64,000 bases of DNA from Clostridiales bacterium (lineage in GTDB: Bacteria; Bacillota; Clostridia; Lachnospirales; Lachnospiraceae). The notes below the pieces were generated by a model, which saw only the letters and a program-made list of their open reading frames with translations, made no database searches and was not told the DNA's origin. A program made the position numbers and the translations under genes. Below are positions 33,214 through 41,785 of this stretch, in pieces (the stretch's first letter is position 1; every line of letters begins with the position of its first letter). Location: the NCBI GenBank assembly GCA_018376135.1, contig JAHABX010000015.1:21358-85357 (forward strand), read 5' to 3'.

Positions 33214-33573
33214 TTATTTGTTCAGCGCGTTCTTAGCAACCTCTGCCAGTGCAGTGAAAGCTGCTGCATCATTCACTGCCATATCAGCGAGGATCTTTCT
33301 GTTCATCTCAACGCCTGCAGTCTTTAATCCATACATGAACTTGCTGTAGGATAAACCGTTCATACGAGCCGCCGCATTGATACGTGCGATCCAGAGCTGT
33401 CTGAACTGACGCTTTCTCTCTTTACGTCCTGCATAAGCGCTGGTCAGAGCTCTCATTACAGACTGCTTAGCGATTCTGTACTGTTTGCTTCTGGCTCCTC
33501 TGTAGCCCTTTGCAAGCTTTAATACTCTATTGTGTTTCTTTCTAGCGTTTAATCCGCCTTTAATTCTTGCCAT
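33214..33573 (-). CDS. rplT: 50S ribosomal protein L20
   Basis: Large-subunit assembly protein of 119 residues, usual length. It is very Lys/Arg-rich, opening MARIKGGLNARKKHNRVLKL, with AKGYRGARSKQYRIAKQ and QLWIARINAAARMNG. L20 represses the infC-rpmI-rplT operon in several bacteria by binding the leader, and the leader here has an attenuator. Third gene of the operon, 27 bases after rpmI, with a GGAGGA-type site. Confidence 0.98.
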   Translation of the reverse strand: MARIKGGLNARKKHNRVLKLAKGYRGARSKQYRIAKQSVMRALTSAYAGRKERKRQFRQLWIARINAAARMNGLSYSKFMYGLKTAGVEMNRKILADMAVNDAAAFTALAEVAKNALNK

Positions 33574-33600
33574 CTTTCTTCCTCCTTAACTTTCCGAACC

Positions 33601-33798
33601 TTATAAATACGGTAAAATCTTCTTCATGCTCTTTACGTTGGTTGCATCCGTAATCGTAGCTTTTCTGAGATTTCTCTTTCTCTTCTGAGATTTTTTAGTT
33701 AAGATATGGCTCTTATAAGCTTTCATTCTTTTTAACTGTCCCGTTCCGGTCTTTTTGAAACGTTTTGCAGCTGCTCTGCTTGTTTTTACCTTTGGCAT
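33601..33798 (-). CDS. rpmI: 50S ribosomal protein L35
   Basis: 65-residue basic protein (MPKVKTSRAAAKRFKKTGTG, HILTKKSQKRKRNLRK). Between infC and rplT, as in most bacteria. GGAGGAATGAAC precedes the ATG. Confidence 0.98.
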   Translation of the reverse strand: MPKVKTSRAAAKRFKKTGTGQLKRMKAYKSHILTKKSQKRKRNLRKATITDATNVKSMKKILPYL

Positions 33799-33853
33799 AT
33801 GTTCATTCCTCCTATGAATAAATTCTAAATATATTCCAAACCTTACGGTCTGT

Positions 33854-34360
33854 TTAGCGTTTTTCGCTCAAGAACATGGTCATGCTGCGCCCTTCCATCT
33901 TCGGAGCCTTATCTACAACTGCGAGATCTGCCACTTTCTCGGCAAACACATCAAGGATCTGCTTGCTGCTCTGTACATGGGCCATCTCACGTCCGCGGAA
34001 ACGAAGCGTTACCTTCACTTTGTCACCCTTCTGCAGGAACTTTCTTGCCGCATTGACCTTCGTATTCAGGTCGTTGTCATCGATATTCGGGGACAGACGA
34101 ACTTCTTTGATTTCGATGGTTTTCTGCTTCTTCTTTGCTTCTTTTTCTTTTCTCGCCATCTCGTAACGATACTTGCCGTAATCGATAATCTTACATACTG
34201 GCGGTTTTGCAGTAGGAGCAATCTTTACTAAATCCAGCTCAGCCTCCCTCGCCATTTTCATTGCCTCACTGGCAGGCATAATGCCTAACTGCTCTCCATC
34301 CTGACCGATCACACGAACCTCACGGTCCCGGATCTGCTCATTAATCATTAATTCGCTAAT
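33854..34360 (-). CDS. infC: Translation initiation factor IF-3
   Basis: 168 residues. IF-3 binds the 30S subunit and rejects non-canonical start codons. The N domain opens (I/M)SELMINEQIRDREVRVIGQD, followed by the long Lys/Glu linker (EMARKEKEAKKKQKTIEIKEV) and the C domain (KVTLRFRGREM). I place the start at the ATT at 34360, eight bases after GGAGGTG. The first in-frame ATG (34348) is 19 bases from that site, too far. An ATT start is the classic device by which IF-3 limits its own synthesis. A longer frame to 34468 crosses the leader attenuator and is rejected. Confidence 0.93.
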   Translation of the reverse strand: MSELMINEQIRDREVRVIGQDGEQLGIMPASEAMKMAREAELDLVKIAPTAKPPVCKIIDYGKYRYEMARKEKEAKKKQKTIEIKEVRLSPNIDDNDLNTKVNAARKFLQKGDKVKVTLRFRGREMAHVQSSKQILDVFAEKVADLAVVDKAPKMEGRSMTMFLSEKR

Positions 34361-34380
34361 AACTGTACACCTCCGCACAA

Positions 34381-34409
34381 AATAAAAAGTGGATAGAAAA
34401 CTATCCACC
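34381..34409 (-). terminator. Attenuator terminator in the infC leader
   Basis: On the minus strand GTGGATAG, loop TTTT, CTATCCAC, then TTTTTATTTT, located 20-50 bases before the infC start. Its 5' arm can instead pair with TATCCAC at 34487-34493, an antiterminator. Confidence 0.85.
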
Positions 34410-34514
34410 TTACATGCAAAAACAAATATGCCGCCGCATATCGAATTCTCTGTATTAACCCGGGTCACGCCTGTGCCGAGGTGAGAGTGGATACTCTTCT
34501 TTCATTTCATAACC
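34410..34514 (-). promoter_or_regulatory. Putative L20-type leader of infC-rpmI-rplT
   Basis: Roughly 105-base untranslated leader from the predicted start point to the attenuator. It holds the competing segment TATCCAC (minus strand, 34487-34493) and further GC-rich pairing (CCCGGG near 34460). The layout matches Firmicute L20 leaders, in which L20 binding promotes termination; ligand inferred from family knowledge. Confidence 0.6.
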
Positions 34515-34520
34515 TTGAAT

Positions 34521-34549
34521 ATCATAGCACAGACGGTGATGGGTGTCAA
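34521..34549 (-). promoter_or_regulatory. Sigma-A promoter for infC-rpmI-rplT
   Basis: On the minus strand TTGACA (34544-34549), 17-base spacer, TATGAT (34521-34526). Confidence 0.85.
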
Positions 34550-34584
34550 TTGTTTTTTTACTTTTTATTTCACTTCGGATTTTC

Positions 34585-35238
34585 CTAAATAACCAACCTG
34601 GTTTTCCTCTTATCATGTTCTGCCAGATGTTCTTCGAACTTCACTTTATTCTTCATCTCGAAATTAAACTCCCAATGCGCACTGGGAACATAATAAAAAT
34701 GTTCCATTACAAATTTCACAAAACCAACGGGCGATATAGGTTTGTCTGCCGGAATCCTGCAATTTTTATATCCTCCAAGTGTAATATGAGAATATGGATG
34801 GTGAATTTCACTCTTCGCCTCTGTACGGCTATAGTCTGCCCTGATAATAACCGGCAAAACATCTTTATTCAGAATGTCTCCATAAATATAGTCTTCATCA
34901 TATAATTCCGCATTATTCTGATACATTTCATACGATGGCGAGGGATAAAATGCCAATCTGTGTGACTGCAGCTCATTTCCTCTTGTATCAAACCTGTACA
35001 TCAGCTGGAGCATCCCTCCATCCGGTAATTTCATGTTATAGTTATGAGTTCTTTCTATCTCTGCATAGATAGCGGAATACTCCATGTTTTTTAAGTAACG
35101 TGAAATGTCACGATATTTTGACCACACAACGTCTGTCTTTTGAATCTGTGGAAAATTGTATTCTTCTGACAAGCCACAGCGAATCATCTCCTGGGTAATC
35201 TCCTGTACCTCTGTAAATACCTTATCTATCTCTCTCAA
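34585..35238 (-). CDS. DUF2290 protein, partner of the helicase (candidate defence)
   Basis: 217-residue soluble protein. From its sequence (EYNFPQIQKTDVVWSKYRDIS near the start, the conserved HPYSHITLGGYKNCRIPA and GFVKFVMEHFYY near the end) I assign it to DUF2290. Its start overlaps the helicase stop by four bases (ATGA), so the two are translationally coupled. The pair corresponds to the 'HelicaseDUF2290' anti-phage system described among P2/P4-type hotspot defences. The biochemical role of DUF2290 is unknown to me. AT-rich composition relative to infC and clpB suggests transfer. No terminator is evident between it and the infC promoter. Confidence 0.82.
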   Translation of the reverse strand: MREIDKVFTEVQEITQEMIRCGLSEEYNFPQIQKTDVVWSKYRDISRYLKNMEYSAIYAEIERTHNYNMKLPDGGMLQLMYRFDTRGNELQSHRLAFYPSPSYEMYQNNAELYDEDYIYGDILNKDVLPVIIRADYSRTEAKSEIHHPYSHITLGGYKNCRIPADKPISPVGFVKFVMEHFYYVPSAHWEFNFEMKNKVKFEEHLAEHDKRKTRLVI

Positions 35239-37352
35239 CCAAATAACACATCCTTCAAAGCCTTTAATGTGGCTGTATCCAAATCCTCTTTTTTTATCTC
35301 TCCTTTTGCCAGCTTCTCGGTCAACTCCGACAAATTAAAATTACTCTTATCAATTTCCCTTAATTCACTCTTTGTCTTGTCTCTGTGAATAATTCGCATA
35401 TTTTGTCTTTGCTTTTCATTCGGGTATACAAATTCCAAATGAAAATCCCTGCTCTTTACCTTCTCATATTCTTCTATAAGAAGATCCATACCACTTCCGA
35501 CTCCACTGACCCTTACCCAGGCTTTTGATCTGGTAATTGCTGTAAATAGAATATTTCTCTTTCTGGATAAATTAATGCCATCCGCACACAGGTCTGCATT
35601 TACCAGATATATCATACCTGCTTCATTTCCCTTTGCCCGATAAATCTGGGCAATTGCAATAGAATCATCCTGGAAAAAATCATCCGGTGTGGTCTGCACA
35701 CCAACAATATGAGAACGAATCTTCTTGTCCATCAATAACATACGGATGTGCGAGACATAGCTTTTCGTTACTTTGGGATCCGGATGAATAATCATCATAT
35801 CCTGATATCTTAATTCCTCTTTCTTCAGATTACTTTCAATATCCGCCGCGATCCATTCAGCCTCCTGAATTGGATCATCAAACTTTTTAAACTGTATCAA
35901 ATCACTGATTGGAGAGTGTTTTTCCAGGAAAGCCGGACTTGTATCTTCTGTTCGGTACAAAGTCACCTGCTGACCATCCCGTATTCCTCCACTCTTCACT
36001 GTATATCCAATGTCTTCCCAAAGCTGTTTATCTTCAAACAACTGTACTAACTGAGTTTCCTCTCCCTGCTCCTTTTCCCGATATACACCAAATCCCAGAC
36101 TATGCGCTGTAGTTAGTACCGGACGAGAGTTACGATAGCATTTTGAAAGAACAATATCCTCTGATTTTCCATTGCTGTTATCCAGCACAACATTTGGTTT
36201 TCCGTTTGTATATCCAAATATCTCCTCCGGAGAATCTACATTCTTATTATCCAGACTCTGCAGTTCATCATAAGCGTAAACCAGCATACGACTTTTCGCA
36301 GGCAAAGACATATAGCACATACGCAGAAAATACTTTGAAAAGTCCTGCGCCTCGTCTACCAGTATCACGTCATATAAAGGAACCGGATTTTTCACAGCCT
36401 CCATGGCTTCCTGACACACTTTATCAAATACCAGGGGATCTCTTCCATATTTCCTGCATGCATCTATATAATCATAACATATCAGATTATTCGCTTTACA
36501 AAAATTGAAATATATCCCCTCTGAGTTCCTGCTTCCCCACGCATGAATAATTTTTATACGATCCCAGTCTGGCTCTTCGTTTGTATTTTCAATAATAAAA
36601 TTGGTAATGAGCTGAGTAAACTGCCCTTTCAAAGCACGGCTTCCAAAAGTAACTGCTATCACCTTATCTTCATACATCGTATATAAATAAGCAACTTTCA
36701 GTGCCAGAACAATCGTCTTTCCGGAGCCTGCAAGTCCCCGGATTCTCTGTACTCCCTCTACAGTTTCAATTACAGCCTTACTTTGATGCTTATCAAGACA
36801 TGAAATCTGGTCTTCAATAAATTTCAGCCTGGATCCTCTGGATTCAGCATCCTGCAGATAATTTCTACCCCCGCGTTTCTTTATTTGAGAGATCATCTGA
36901 ACCGCTTCCAACAGCTTTTCGTAATAAACTTTACTATCTTCCCAGTGAATTCCTTCCAGATACTGTTTCATACCTTCTCTCGAAGTATAAATTTCCTCTC
37001 CGCCAGATCTGTAACGCGGCGCATACGAAACCACATGGATCGGAACCTGCAGACTTCTGCGCCTTGACAGATAACTGTATCTTTTCAAACGAGATTCCAT
37101 ATTATTATATAAATCATCCAAAAGCTCTATTTTCCGGTCAATATCCTCTTCCGCTGTCATATCCAGATCAAAAATAATCAAACCCATTTGCCGGCAGACC
37201 AGCAACGCATCTACTTTGATCTTACCTTCCATTCCTCCCAGCACCGGATATCCCAAATAAAAGTATCCTTCCAGATCCATTTCATTCAGACATTCAATTA
37301 TCTCTTCTGCAAGGACCTGCTTCGTTGTAACTCCTCTGATAACTGTAATCAT
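35235..37352 (-). CDS. SF1 (UvrD-like) helicase with NERD-like N-terminus, candidate defence
   Basis: 705-residue protein. An N-terminal nuclease-related (NERD-like) region is at about 10-120 (LGYPVLGGMEGKIKVDALLV, then GLIIFDLD). An SF1 helicase core follows: Walker A GLAGSGKTIVLALK at about 206, Walker B ILVDEAQDFS at about 330, an arginine/motif IV segment with KCYRNSRP, and motifs V-VI QIYRAKGNEAGMIYL and LFTAITRSKAWVRV. The usual NERD E-x-K is read as D-L-D, so nuclease activity may be lost. The ATG at 37352 follows AAGAAGGTG; a GTG at 37382 is in frame. First gene of a two-gene operon with DUF2290, under its own promoter, between core genes. Confidence 0.85.
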   Translation of the reverse strand: MITVIRGVTTKQVLAEEIIECLNEMDLEGYFYLGYPVLGGMEGKIKVDALLVCRQMGLIIFDLDMTAEEDIDRKIELLDDLYNNMESRLKRYSYLSRRRSLQVPIHVVSYAPRYRSGGEEIYTSREGMKQYLEGIHWEDSKVYYEKLLEAVQMISQIKKRGGRNYLQDAESRGSRLKFIEDQISCLDKHQSKAVIETVEGVQRIRGLAGSGKTIVLALKVAYLYTMYEDKVIAVTFGSRALKGQFTQLITNFIIENTNEEPDWDRIKIIHAWGSRNSEGIYFNFCKANNLICYDYIDACRKYGRDPLVFDKVCQEAMEAVKNPVPLYDVILVDEAQDFSKYFLRMCYMSLPAKSRMLVYAYDELQSLDNKNVDSPEEIFGYTNGKPNVVLDNSNGKSEDIVLSKCYRNSRPVLTTAHSLGFGVYREKEQGEETQLVQLFEDKQLWEDIGYTVKSGGIRDGQQVTLYRTEDTSPAFLEKHSPISDLIQFKKFDDPIQEAEWIAADIESNLKKEELRYQDMMIIHPDPKVTKSYVSHIRMLLMDKKIRSHIVGVQTTPDDFFQDDSIAIAQIYRAKGNEAGMIYLVNADLCADGINLSRKRNILFTAITRSKAWVRVSGVGSGMDLLIEEYEKVKSRDFHLEFVYPNEKQRQNMRIIHRDKTKSELREIDKSNFNLSELTEKLAKGEIKKEDLDTATLKALKDVLFG

Positions 37353-37425
37353 ATATTTCACCTTCTTATAATTAAATTTCACCCAATCTGTCTACAAATA
37401 GATTCATTCATACATTATTACTTTC

Positions 37426-37454
37426 AGTATAGCATCATCTATTTTGTTTTACAA
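37426..37454 (-). promoter_or_regulatory. Promoter for the helicase-DUF2290 operon
   Basis: On the minus strand TTGTAA (37449-37454), 17-base spacer, TATACT (37426-37431). The 100 bases further upstream are AT-rich and I see nothing else in them. Confidence 0.6.
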
Positions 37455-37572
37455 TTGCTCATATAACCGGGAAAATAAGCGGAAACACTTTTGAAAAAGA
37501 TATATCTGTTGAACTATTTTTAGTATATAAAACAACCACAGCCATGTCAAATAAAACTTCCGGGTTGGAAAA

Positions 37573-37607
37573 CGCAAAACAGGAGACAGTCTTACCTGTC
37601 TCCTGTT
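37573..37607 (-). terminator. Terminator of the clpB-DUF4250 operon
   Basis: AACAGGAGACAG (37578-37589) pairs with CTGTCTCCTGTT (37596-37607) across TCTTAC. On the minus strand it is followed by TTGCGTTTT. Confidence 0.85.
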
Positions 37608-37610
37608 GCC

Positions 37611-37781
37611 TTACGCAAACCTGTTCAGCTTTTCATCGTACTCATAATCGATAAGACTCAGCTTTTCTTTCAGCATTCCTGCTTCCACGCCCTTATCCTC
37701 ACAGAAACTGTTCAGATCCGGATAGAAATCACGAAGCTGCGTATTTACATAGCTCAAAAGCACTACTGGATCATTGGGCAT
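37611..37781 (-). CDS. DUF4250 small protein, coupled to clpB
   Basis: 56-residue protein: MPNDPVVLLSYVNTQLRDFY at the start, then LIDYEYDEKLNRFA at the end. This matches the DUF4250 family of Clostridia, whose function is unknown. Its ATG shares one base with the clpB stop (TAATG), so it is translated by re-initiation on the clpB message and may be heat induced with it. Too short for standard ORF cut-offs and easily missed. A strong terminator follows directly. Confidence 0.85.
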   Translation of the reverse strand: MPNDPVVLLSYVNTQLRDFYPDLNSFCEDKGVEAGMLKEKLSLIDYEYDEKLNRFA

Positions 37782-40375
37782 TATACGATCTCTCCTTTAG
37801 CGCGGATCGTCAATCCGTCCGCATCTCTGTCCACAATCATAACACTGCCTGCCTGCACTTGTCCAGATAAAATATATCTTGCCGCCATGGTTTCCACATG
37901 TTTCTGCAGATAACGCTTCAGCGGACGTGCTCCATATACCGGATCATAGCCGTTCTCCACGATATACTCCTTCGCTGCGTCTGTCAGTTCTATACGAAGC
38001 TCCTTCTCTTCCAGGCGGCGGTTCAGATCTGCCAGCAGAAGATCCACAATATGACCGATATTGTCTCTGGTCAGCGGTTTAAACAGAATCGTCTCATCCA
38101 GACGGTTCAGAAACTCAGGACGGAAGTGATTCCGAAGATCATGCATAACCTGTTCTTCACATTCCGGGCGAATGTTTCCATTCTCATCGATTCCCTCCAG
38201 AAGATATGCAGAACCGATATTGGATGTCATGATCAGGATCGTATTCTTAAAGTCCACGGTTCTCCCCTGGGAATCGGTGATACGTCCGTCATCCAGAACC
38301 TGCAGCAGTACATTAAACACATCCGGGTGCGCCTTCTCCACCTCATCAAACAGAACGACCGAATACGGACGTCTTCTGACTGCCTCCGTCAGCTGACCGC
38401 CTTCCTCATATCCCACATATCCGGGAGGAGCTCCGATCAGACGGGACACCGAATACTTCTCCATGTACTCACTCATATCAATACGCACCATATTCTGTTC
38501 ATCGTCAAAAAGGCGCTCTGCCAGTGTCTTTGCAAGCTCTGTCTTGCCCACACCGGTAGGTCCCAGAAACAGGAAGGAACCAATCGGCTTACTGGGATCC
38601 TTGATCCCCGCTTTGGAACGGATGATCGCATCCGTCACCTTCTGCACGCCCTCATCCTGTCCGATCACTCTCTTGTGCAGCTCTTCATCCAGATGCAGCG
38701 TCTTATTCCGTTCGCTCTCGGTCAGCTTTGCAACCGGAATGCCGGTCCAGCGGGAAATGATCCGTGCAATCTCTTCATCCGTTACACTCTCATGCACCAG
38801 CGTCAGATCCTGGGCTTTTACCTTCTCCTCTTCTTCGGCAAGCTGCTTCTGAAGCTGCGGCAGCTTTCCGTACTGAAGCTGTGCTGCCTTTTCCAGATCA
38901 TAATTTCTCTGGGCAGTCTGAATCTCCTTATTCACAGCCTCAATCTCTTCTCTCAATCCGGAAAGCTTCTCAACCGAATGCTTCTCTTCATCCCACTGTG
39001 CTTTCTTATTGGTAAACTCGTCCCTCAGCTCAGCAAGCTCCCGCTGCAGCGCTGCCAGACGGTCCTGGCTCAGACGGTCGGTCTCCTTCTTCAATGCAGC
39101 TTCCTCGATCTCCAGCTGCAGCACCTTACGGCGCAGCTCATCCAGTTCCGTAGGCATAGAATCCAGCTCCGTCTTGATCAGGGCACATGCCTCATCCACC
39201 AGATCGATCGCCTTGTCCGGAAGGAAACGTTCCGAAATATATCGATGGGACAGGGTGGCTGCGGATACCAGTGCCGAGTCCGTGATCTTCACCCCATGAA
39301 ATACCTCATAGCGCTCCTTCAGTCCACGCAGGATGGAAATCGTATCCTCCACAGTCGGTTCATCCACCAGAACCTGCTGAAAACGCCTCTCCAGCGCCGC
39401 ATCCTTCTCAATATACTGACGATATTCATCCAGTGTAGTTGCACCGATACAGTGCAGTTCGCCTCTTGCCAGCAGCGGCTTTAACATATTGCCCGCGTCC
39501 ATGGCGCCGTCCGTCTTGCCGGCTCCTACGATCAGATGCAGCTCATCAATAAAGAGGATGATCTGCCCCTCGCTTTTTCTCACTTCCTCCAGAACCGCCT
39601 TCAGACGTTCCTCAAACTCTCCACGGTATTTTGCACCTGCCACAAGCGCTCCCATATCCAGAGCAAAGACCTTCTTATCCTTCAGACCTTCCGGTACATC
39701 TCCCCGGACGATACGCTGGGCAAGCCCCTCTACCACGGCAGTTTTGCCCACGCCAGGTTCACCGATCAGCACCGGATTGTTCTTCGTCTTTCTGGATAAA
39801 ATGCGGATCACATTCCGTATCTCCGCATCCCTGCCGATAACCGGATCCAGCTTCTGCTCTCTGGCACGCTCCACCAGATCATATCCATATTTATTCAGCG
39901 TATCATAGGTCGCCTCCGGATTATCACTGGTCACCCGCTGATTCCCGCGGACTGTGGACAATGCCTGCAGAAACCGGTCTCTGGTAATCCCATTCTCTTT
40001 GAACAGAGTCTTCATGGCAGGACTGGGATGATCCAGAAGTGACAGGAACAAGTGCTCCACAGAGACATACTCGTCTCCCATCCGCTTCGCCTCATCCTCC
40101 GCGCTGACCAGCGCCTGATTCAGATACTGTCCTACATAAGGCTGTCCGCCGGACACCTTTACTCTCTTACCTAATGCCTCTTCCACTCTCTCCTGGAATA
40201 ATGCGGCATCTATCTCCATCTTTGTAATCAACCTGGCGATCAGGCTCTCTTCCTGGGTCAGCAGACTGTATAACAGATGCTCCTGCTCTATCTCCTGATT
40301 TCCATACTCCAGAGCCACCTTCTCCAGACCATTTACCGCCTGAATGGATTTCTGCGTAAATTTCTGAAAATTCAT
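37781..40375 (-). CDS. clpB: ATP-dependent disaggregase ClpB
   Basis: Hexameric Hsp104-type chaperone that extracts proteins from aggregates with the DnaK system. The 864-residue protein is full length. It has an N-terminal Clp-N repeat domain (about 1-145), NBD1 with GEPGVGKT at about 205, an M-domain coiled coil (about 400-525, rich in Leu/Glu/Lys) and NBD2 with GPTGVGKTELAKTLA at about 605. DLLLADLNRRLEEKEL and a sensor-2 arginine region close the protein. AAGGAGG precedes the ATG. I see no CIRCE or CtsR site upstream, in contrast to htpG. Confidence 0.98.
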   Translation of the reverse strand: MNFQKFTQKSIQAVNGLEKVALEYGNQEIEQEHLLYSLLTQEESLIARLITKMEIDAALFQERVEEALGKRVKVSGGQPYVGQYLNQALVSAEDEAKRMGDEYVSVEHLFLSLLDHPSPAMKTLFKENGITRDRFLQALSTVRGNQRVTSDNPEATYDTLNKYGYDLVERAREQKLDPVIGRDAEIRNVIRILSRKTKNNPVLIGEPGVGKTAVVEGLAQRIVRGDVPEGLKDKKVFALDMGALVAGAKYRGEFEERLKAVLEEVRKSEGQIILFIDELHLIVGAGKTDGAMDAGNMLKPLLARGELHCIGATTLDEYRQYIEKDAALERRFQQVLVDEPTVEDTISILRGLKERYEVFHGVKITDSALVSAATLSHRYISERFLPDKAIDLVDEACALIKTELDSMPTELDELRRKVLQLEIEEAALKKETDRLSQDRLAALQRELAELRDEFTNKKAQWDEEKHSVEKLSGLREEIEAVNKEIQTAQRNYDLEKAAQLQYGKLPQLQKQLAEEEEKVKAQDLTLVHESVTDEEIARIISRWTGIPVAKLTESERNKTLHLDEELHKRVIGQDEGVQKVTDAIIRSKAGIKDPSKPIGSFLFLGPTGVGKTELAKTLAERLFDDEQNMVRIDMSEYMEKYSVSRLIGAPPGYVGYEEGGQLTEAVRRRPYSVVLFDEVEKAHPDVFNVLLQVLDDGRITDSQGRTVDFKNTILIMTSNIGSAYLLEGIDENGNIRPECEEQVMHDLRNHFRPEFLNRLDETILFKPLTRDNIGHIVDLLLADLNRRLEEKELRIELTDAAKEYIVENGYDPVYGARPLKRYLQKHVETMAARYILSGQVQAGSVMIVDRDADGLTIRAKGEIV

Positions 40376-40423
40376 TATGTGGTCCTCCTTGCAATTATAT
40401 GACTTTTTGTTTGTTCTATAATA

Positions 40424-40452
40424 TGTATAACACTATTGTTTTAAAATTGCAA
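40424..40452 (-). promoter_or_regulatory. Promoter for clpB
   Basis: On the minus strand TTGCAA (40447-40452), 17-base spacer, TATACA (40424-40429). Confidence 0.6.
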
Positions 40453-40465
40453 GGATTATTTTTCT

Positions 40466-41785
40466 CTACCCGTACAAAGGCAGATTCATCTCTATTTCAA
40501 AGCATTCCCCTTCCTGTTCCCACGAGAAAGCTCCTCCATGCTCTTCTATGATCTTCCTGCATGTTCTCAATCCGATCTGTGTACTTTCTGTCCGACTGTT
40601 CTGCCTGCGGATATGATTCCTGCCCAAAATGATCAGCATCCCTTCTTTTTCAAACGCCTCAATCTCAAGCGGATAATCCGTATCCCCATATTTTTTCAGA
40701 TTTGAAAGCAGATTATCCTGCACCCGCTGGAGATATTCACTGTCAATCCTCACTCTTCCGGTCAGATCTCCAATTCTGCAGTCCAACTCTCCTCCCTGTT
40801 CCTGCCAGTCAAAAAACTGGCTGTTGCAAATATCCTCCACCAGACTTTCGCAGGGAATTGCATGAAACTGATACTGCTGCTCCTGCTTCCCATATACCAG
40901 AAAATATTCAAACAGCCGATCCGACATGCGCTTCAGCTGAAATGCTTTTTCACGGCAATGCTCCAGATAACTGTGAAGCTGCTGTTCATCCTCATATCGG
41001 TGCATGGTCAAAAGCTCCAGATATCCGATCAGAGAGGTAAGCGGTGTACGAAGATCATGGGACATGGCAGTCACAAGCTCCGCATTGGCTTTCTCTGCCT
41101 CATCCTTCATAAGCTGCTGCTCCAGAATTCCATTTTTCAGACTCTCGATTCCCTCTGCGAGTCCGGTAATCTCATCCATCCCCCGTATAGTAACCGGATA
41201 TTCCAGATTACCGCTGCCCAGAATCTTCAATTCCTGCTCGATCCGGTTAATGTACCGGATCTTCTGATGGATCAGTACAAACAGCATCAGAATAAATACG
41301 ACGCCGCCCACGGCAAATCCCGCAAGATCGACTCCATAGATATAGCTCATATCTACAAAACAGTCCAGCTCTGCCTTGATGGGCGTCCCGTCTGCAAGCT
41401 CCAGATCATAATAAGTGATCTGATTGTATCCTTCCTGGGGCTCCGCTCCCTCTTCCTCTCCCAAAAACGCATAAGAGCTCAAAAGGGCATTCACATCCCG
41501 GTAAAAGGTGGCGTACAGATTCTTCTGTCTCTGTGTCCAGACCATCAACAGCTCAATATTATCCTCCGTCACCTGCTGCTCACTGATAAAGCCTCTCAGA
41601 CTCTCCAGACTCTCTTCAATCCTCCGCTCATAGTATCCTTCTCTCTCCAGCTTGTTTCCGAGCCACTGGAATGTCACATCCTTCACCAGTTGGGCAGACA
41701 GCACTCCGGCGATCAGCGACACGGTCGTCATCAGGATCAGCTCCAATGTCAGCCTGCGCCTTCTTTTCTTCTTCTTAATTAACAC
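40466..41785 (-). CDS. Sensor histidine kinase (HAMP type)
   Basis: 439-residue kinase. TM1 lies at about 13-32, an external sensor segment of 120 residues at about 33-152, TM2 at about 153-173 and HAMP at about 174-225. HisKA with His243 in ELVTAMSHDLRTPLTSLIG comes next, then a HATPase domain ending IGLRTCRKIIEEHGGAFSW. The catalytic domain is short and rather diverged (DNLLSNLKKYGD as the N box). The start is GTG at 41785 after GAGG. Its first bases overlap the response-regulator stop by 11. The signal is unknown; a VanS-like envelope stress role would be only a guess. Confidence 0.9.
   Translation of the reverse strand: MLIKKKKRRRRLTLELILMTTVSLIAGVLSAQLVKDVTFQWLGNKLEREGYYERRIEESLESLRGFISEQQVTEDNIELLMVWTQRQKNLYATFYRDVNALLSSYAFLGEEEGAEPQEGYNQITYYDLELADGTPIKAELDCFVDMSYIYGVDLAGFAVGGVVFILMLFVLIHQKIRYINRIEQELKILGSGNLEYPVTIRGMDEITGLAEGIESLKNGILEQQLMKDEAEKANAELVTAMSHDLRTPLTSLIGYLELLTMHRYEDEQQLHSYLEHCREKAFQLKRMSDRLFEYFLVYGKQEQQYQFHAIPCESLVEDICNSQFFDWQEQGGELDCRIGDLTGRVRIDSEYLQRVQDNLLSNLKKYGDTDYPLEIEAFEKEGMLIILGRNHIRRQNSRTESTQIGLRTCRKIIEEHGGAFSWEQEGECFEIEMNLPLYG

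Noticed and set aside
34361..34468. N-terminal extension of IF-3
   Set aside because: It would translate the attenuator hairpin; the ATT at 34360 has the proper binding site and family start.
37898..39484. Plus-strand open frame of 528 codons opposite clpB
   Set aside because: Shadow of clpB, whose two Walker sites are intact.
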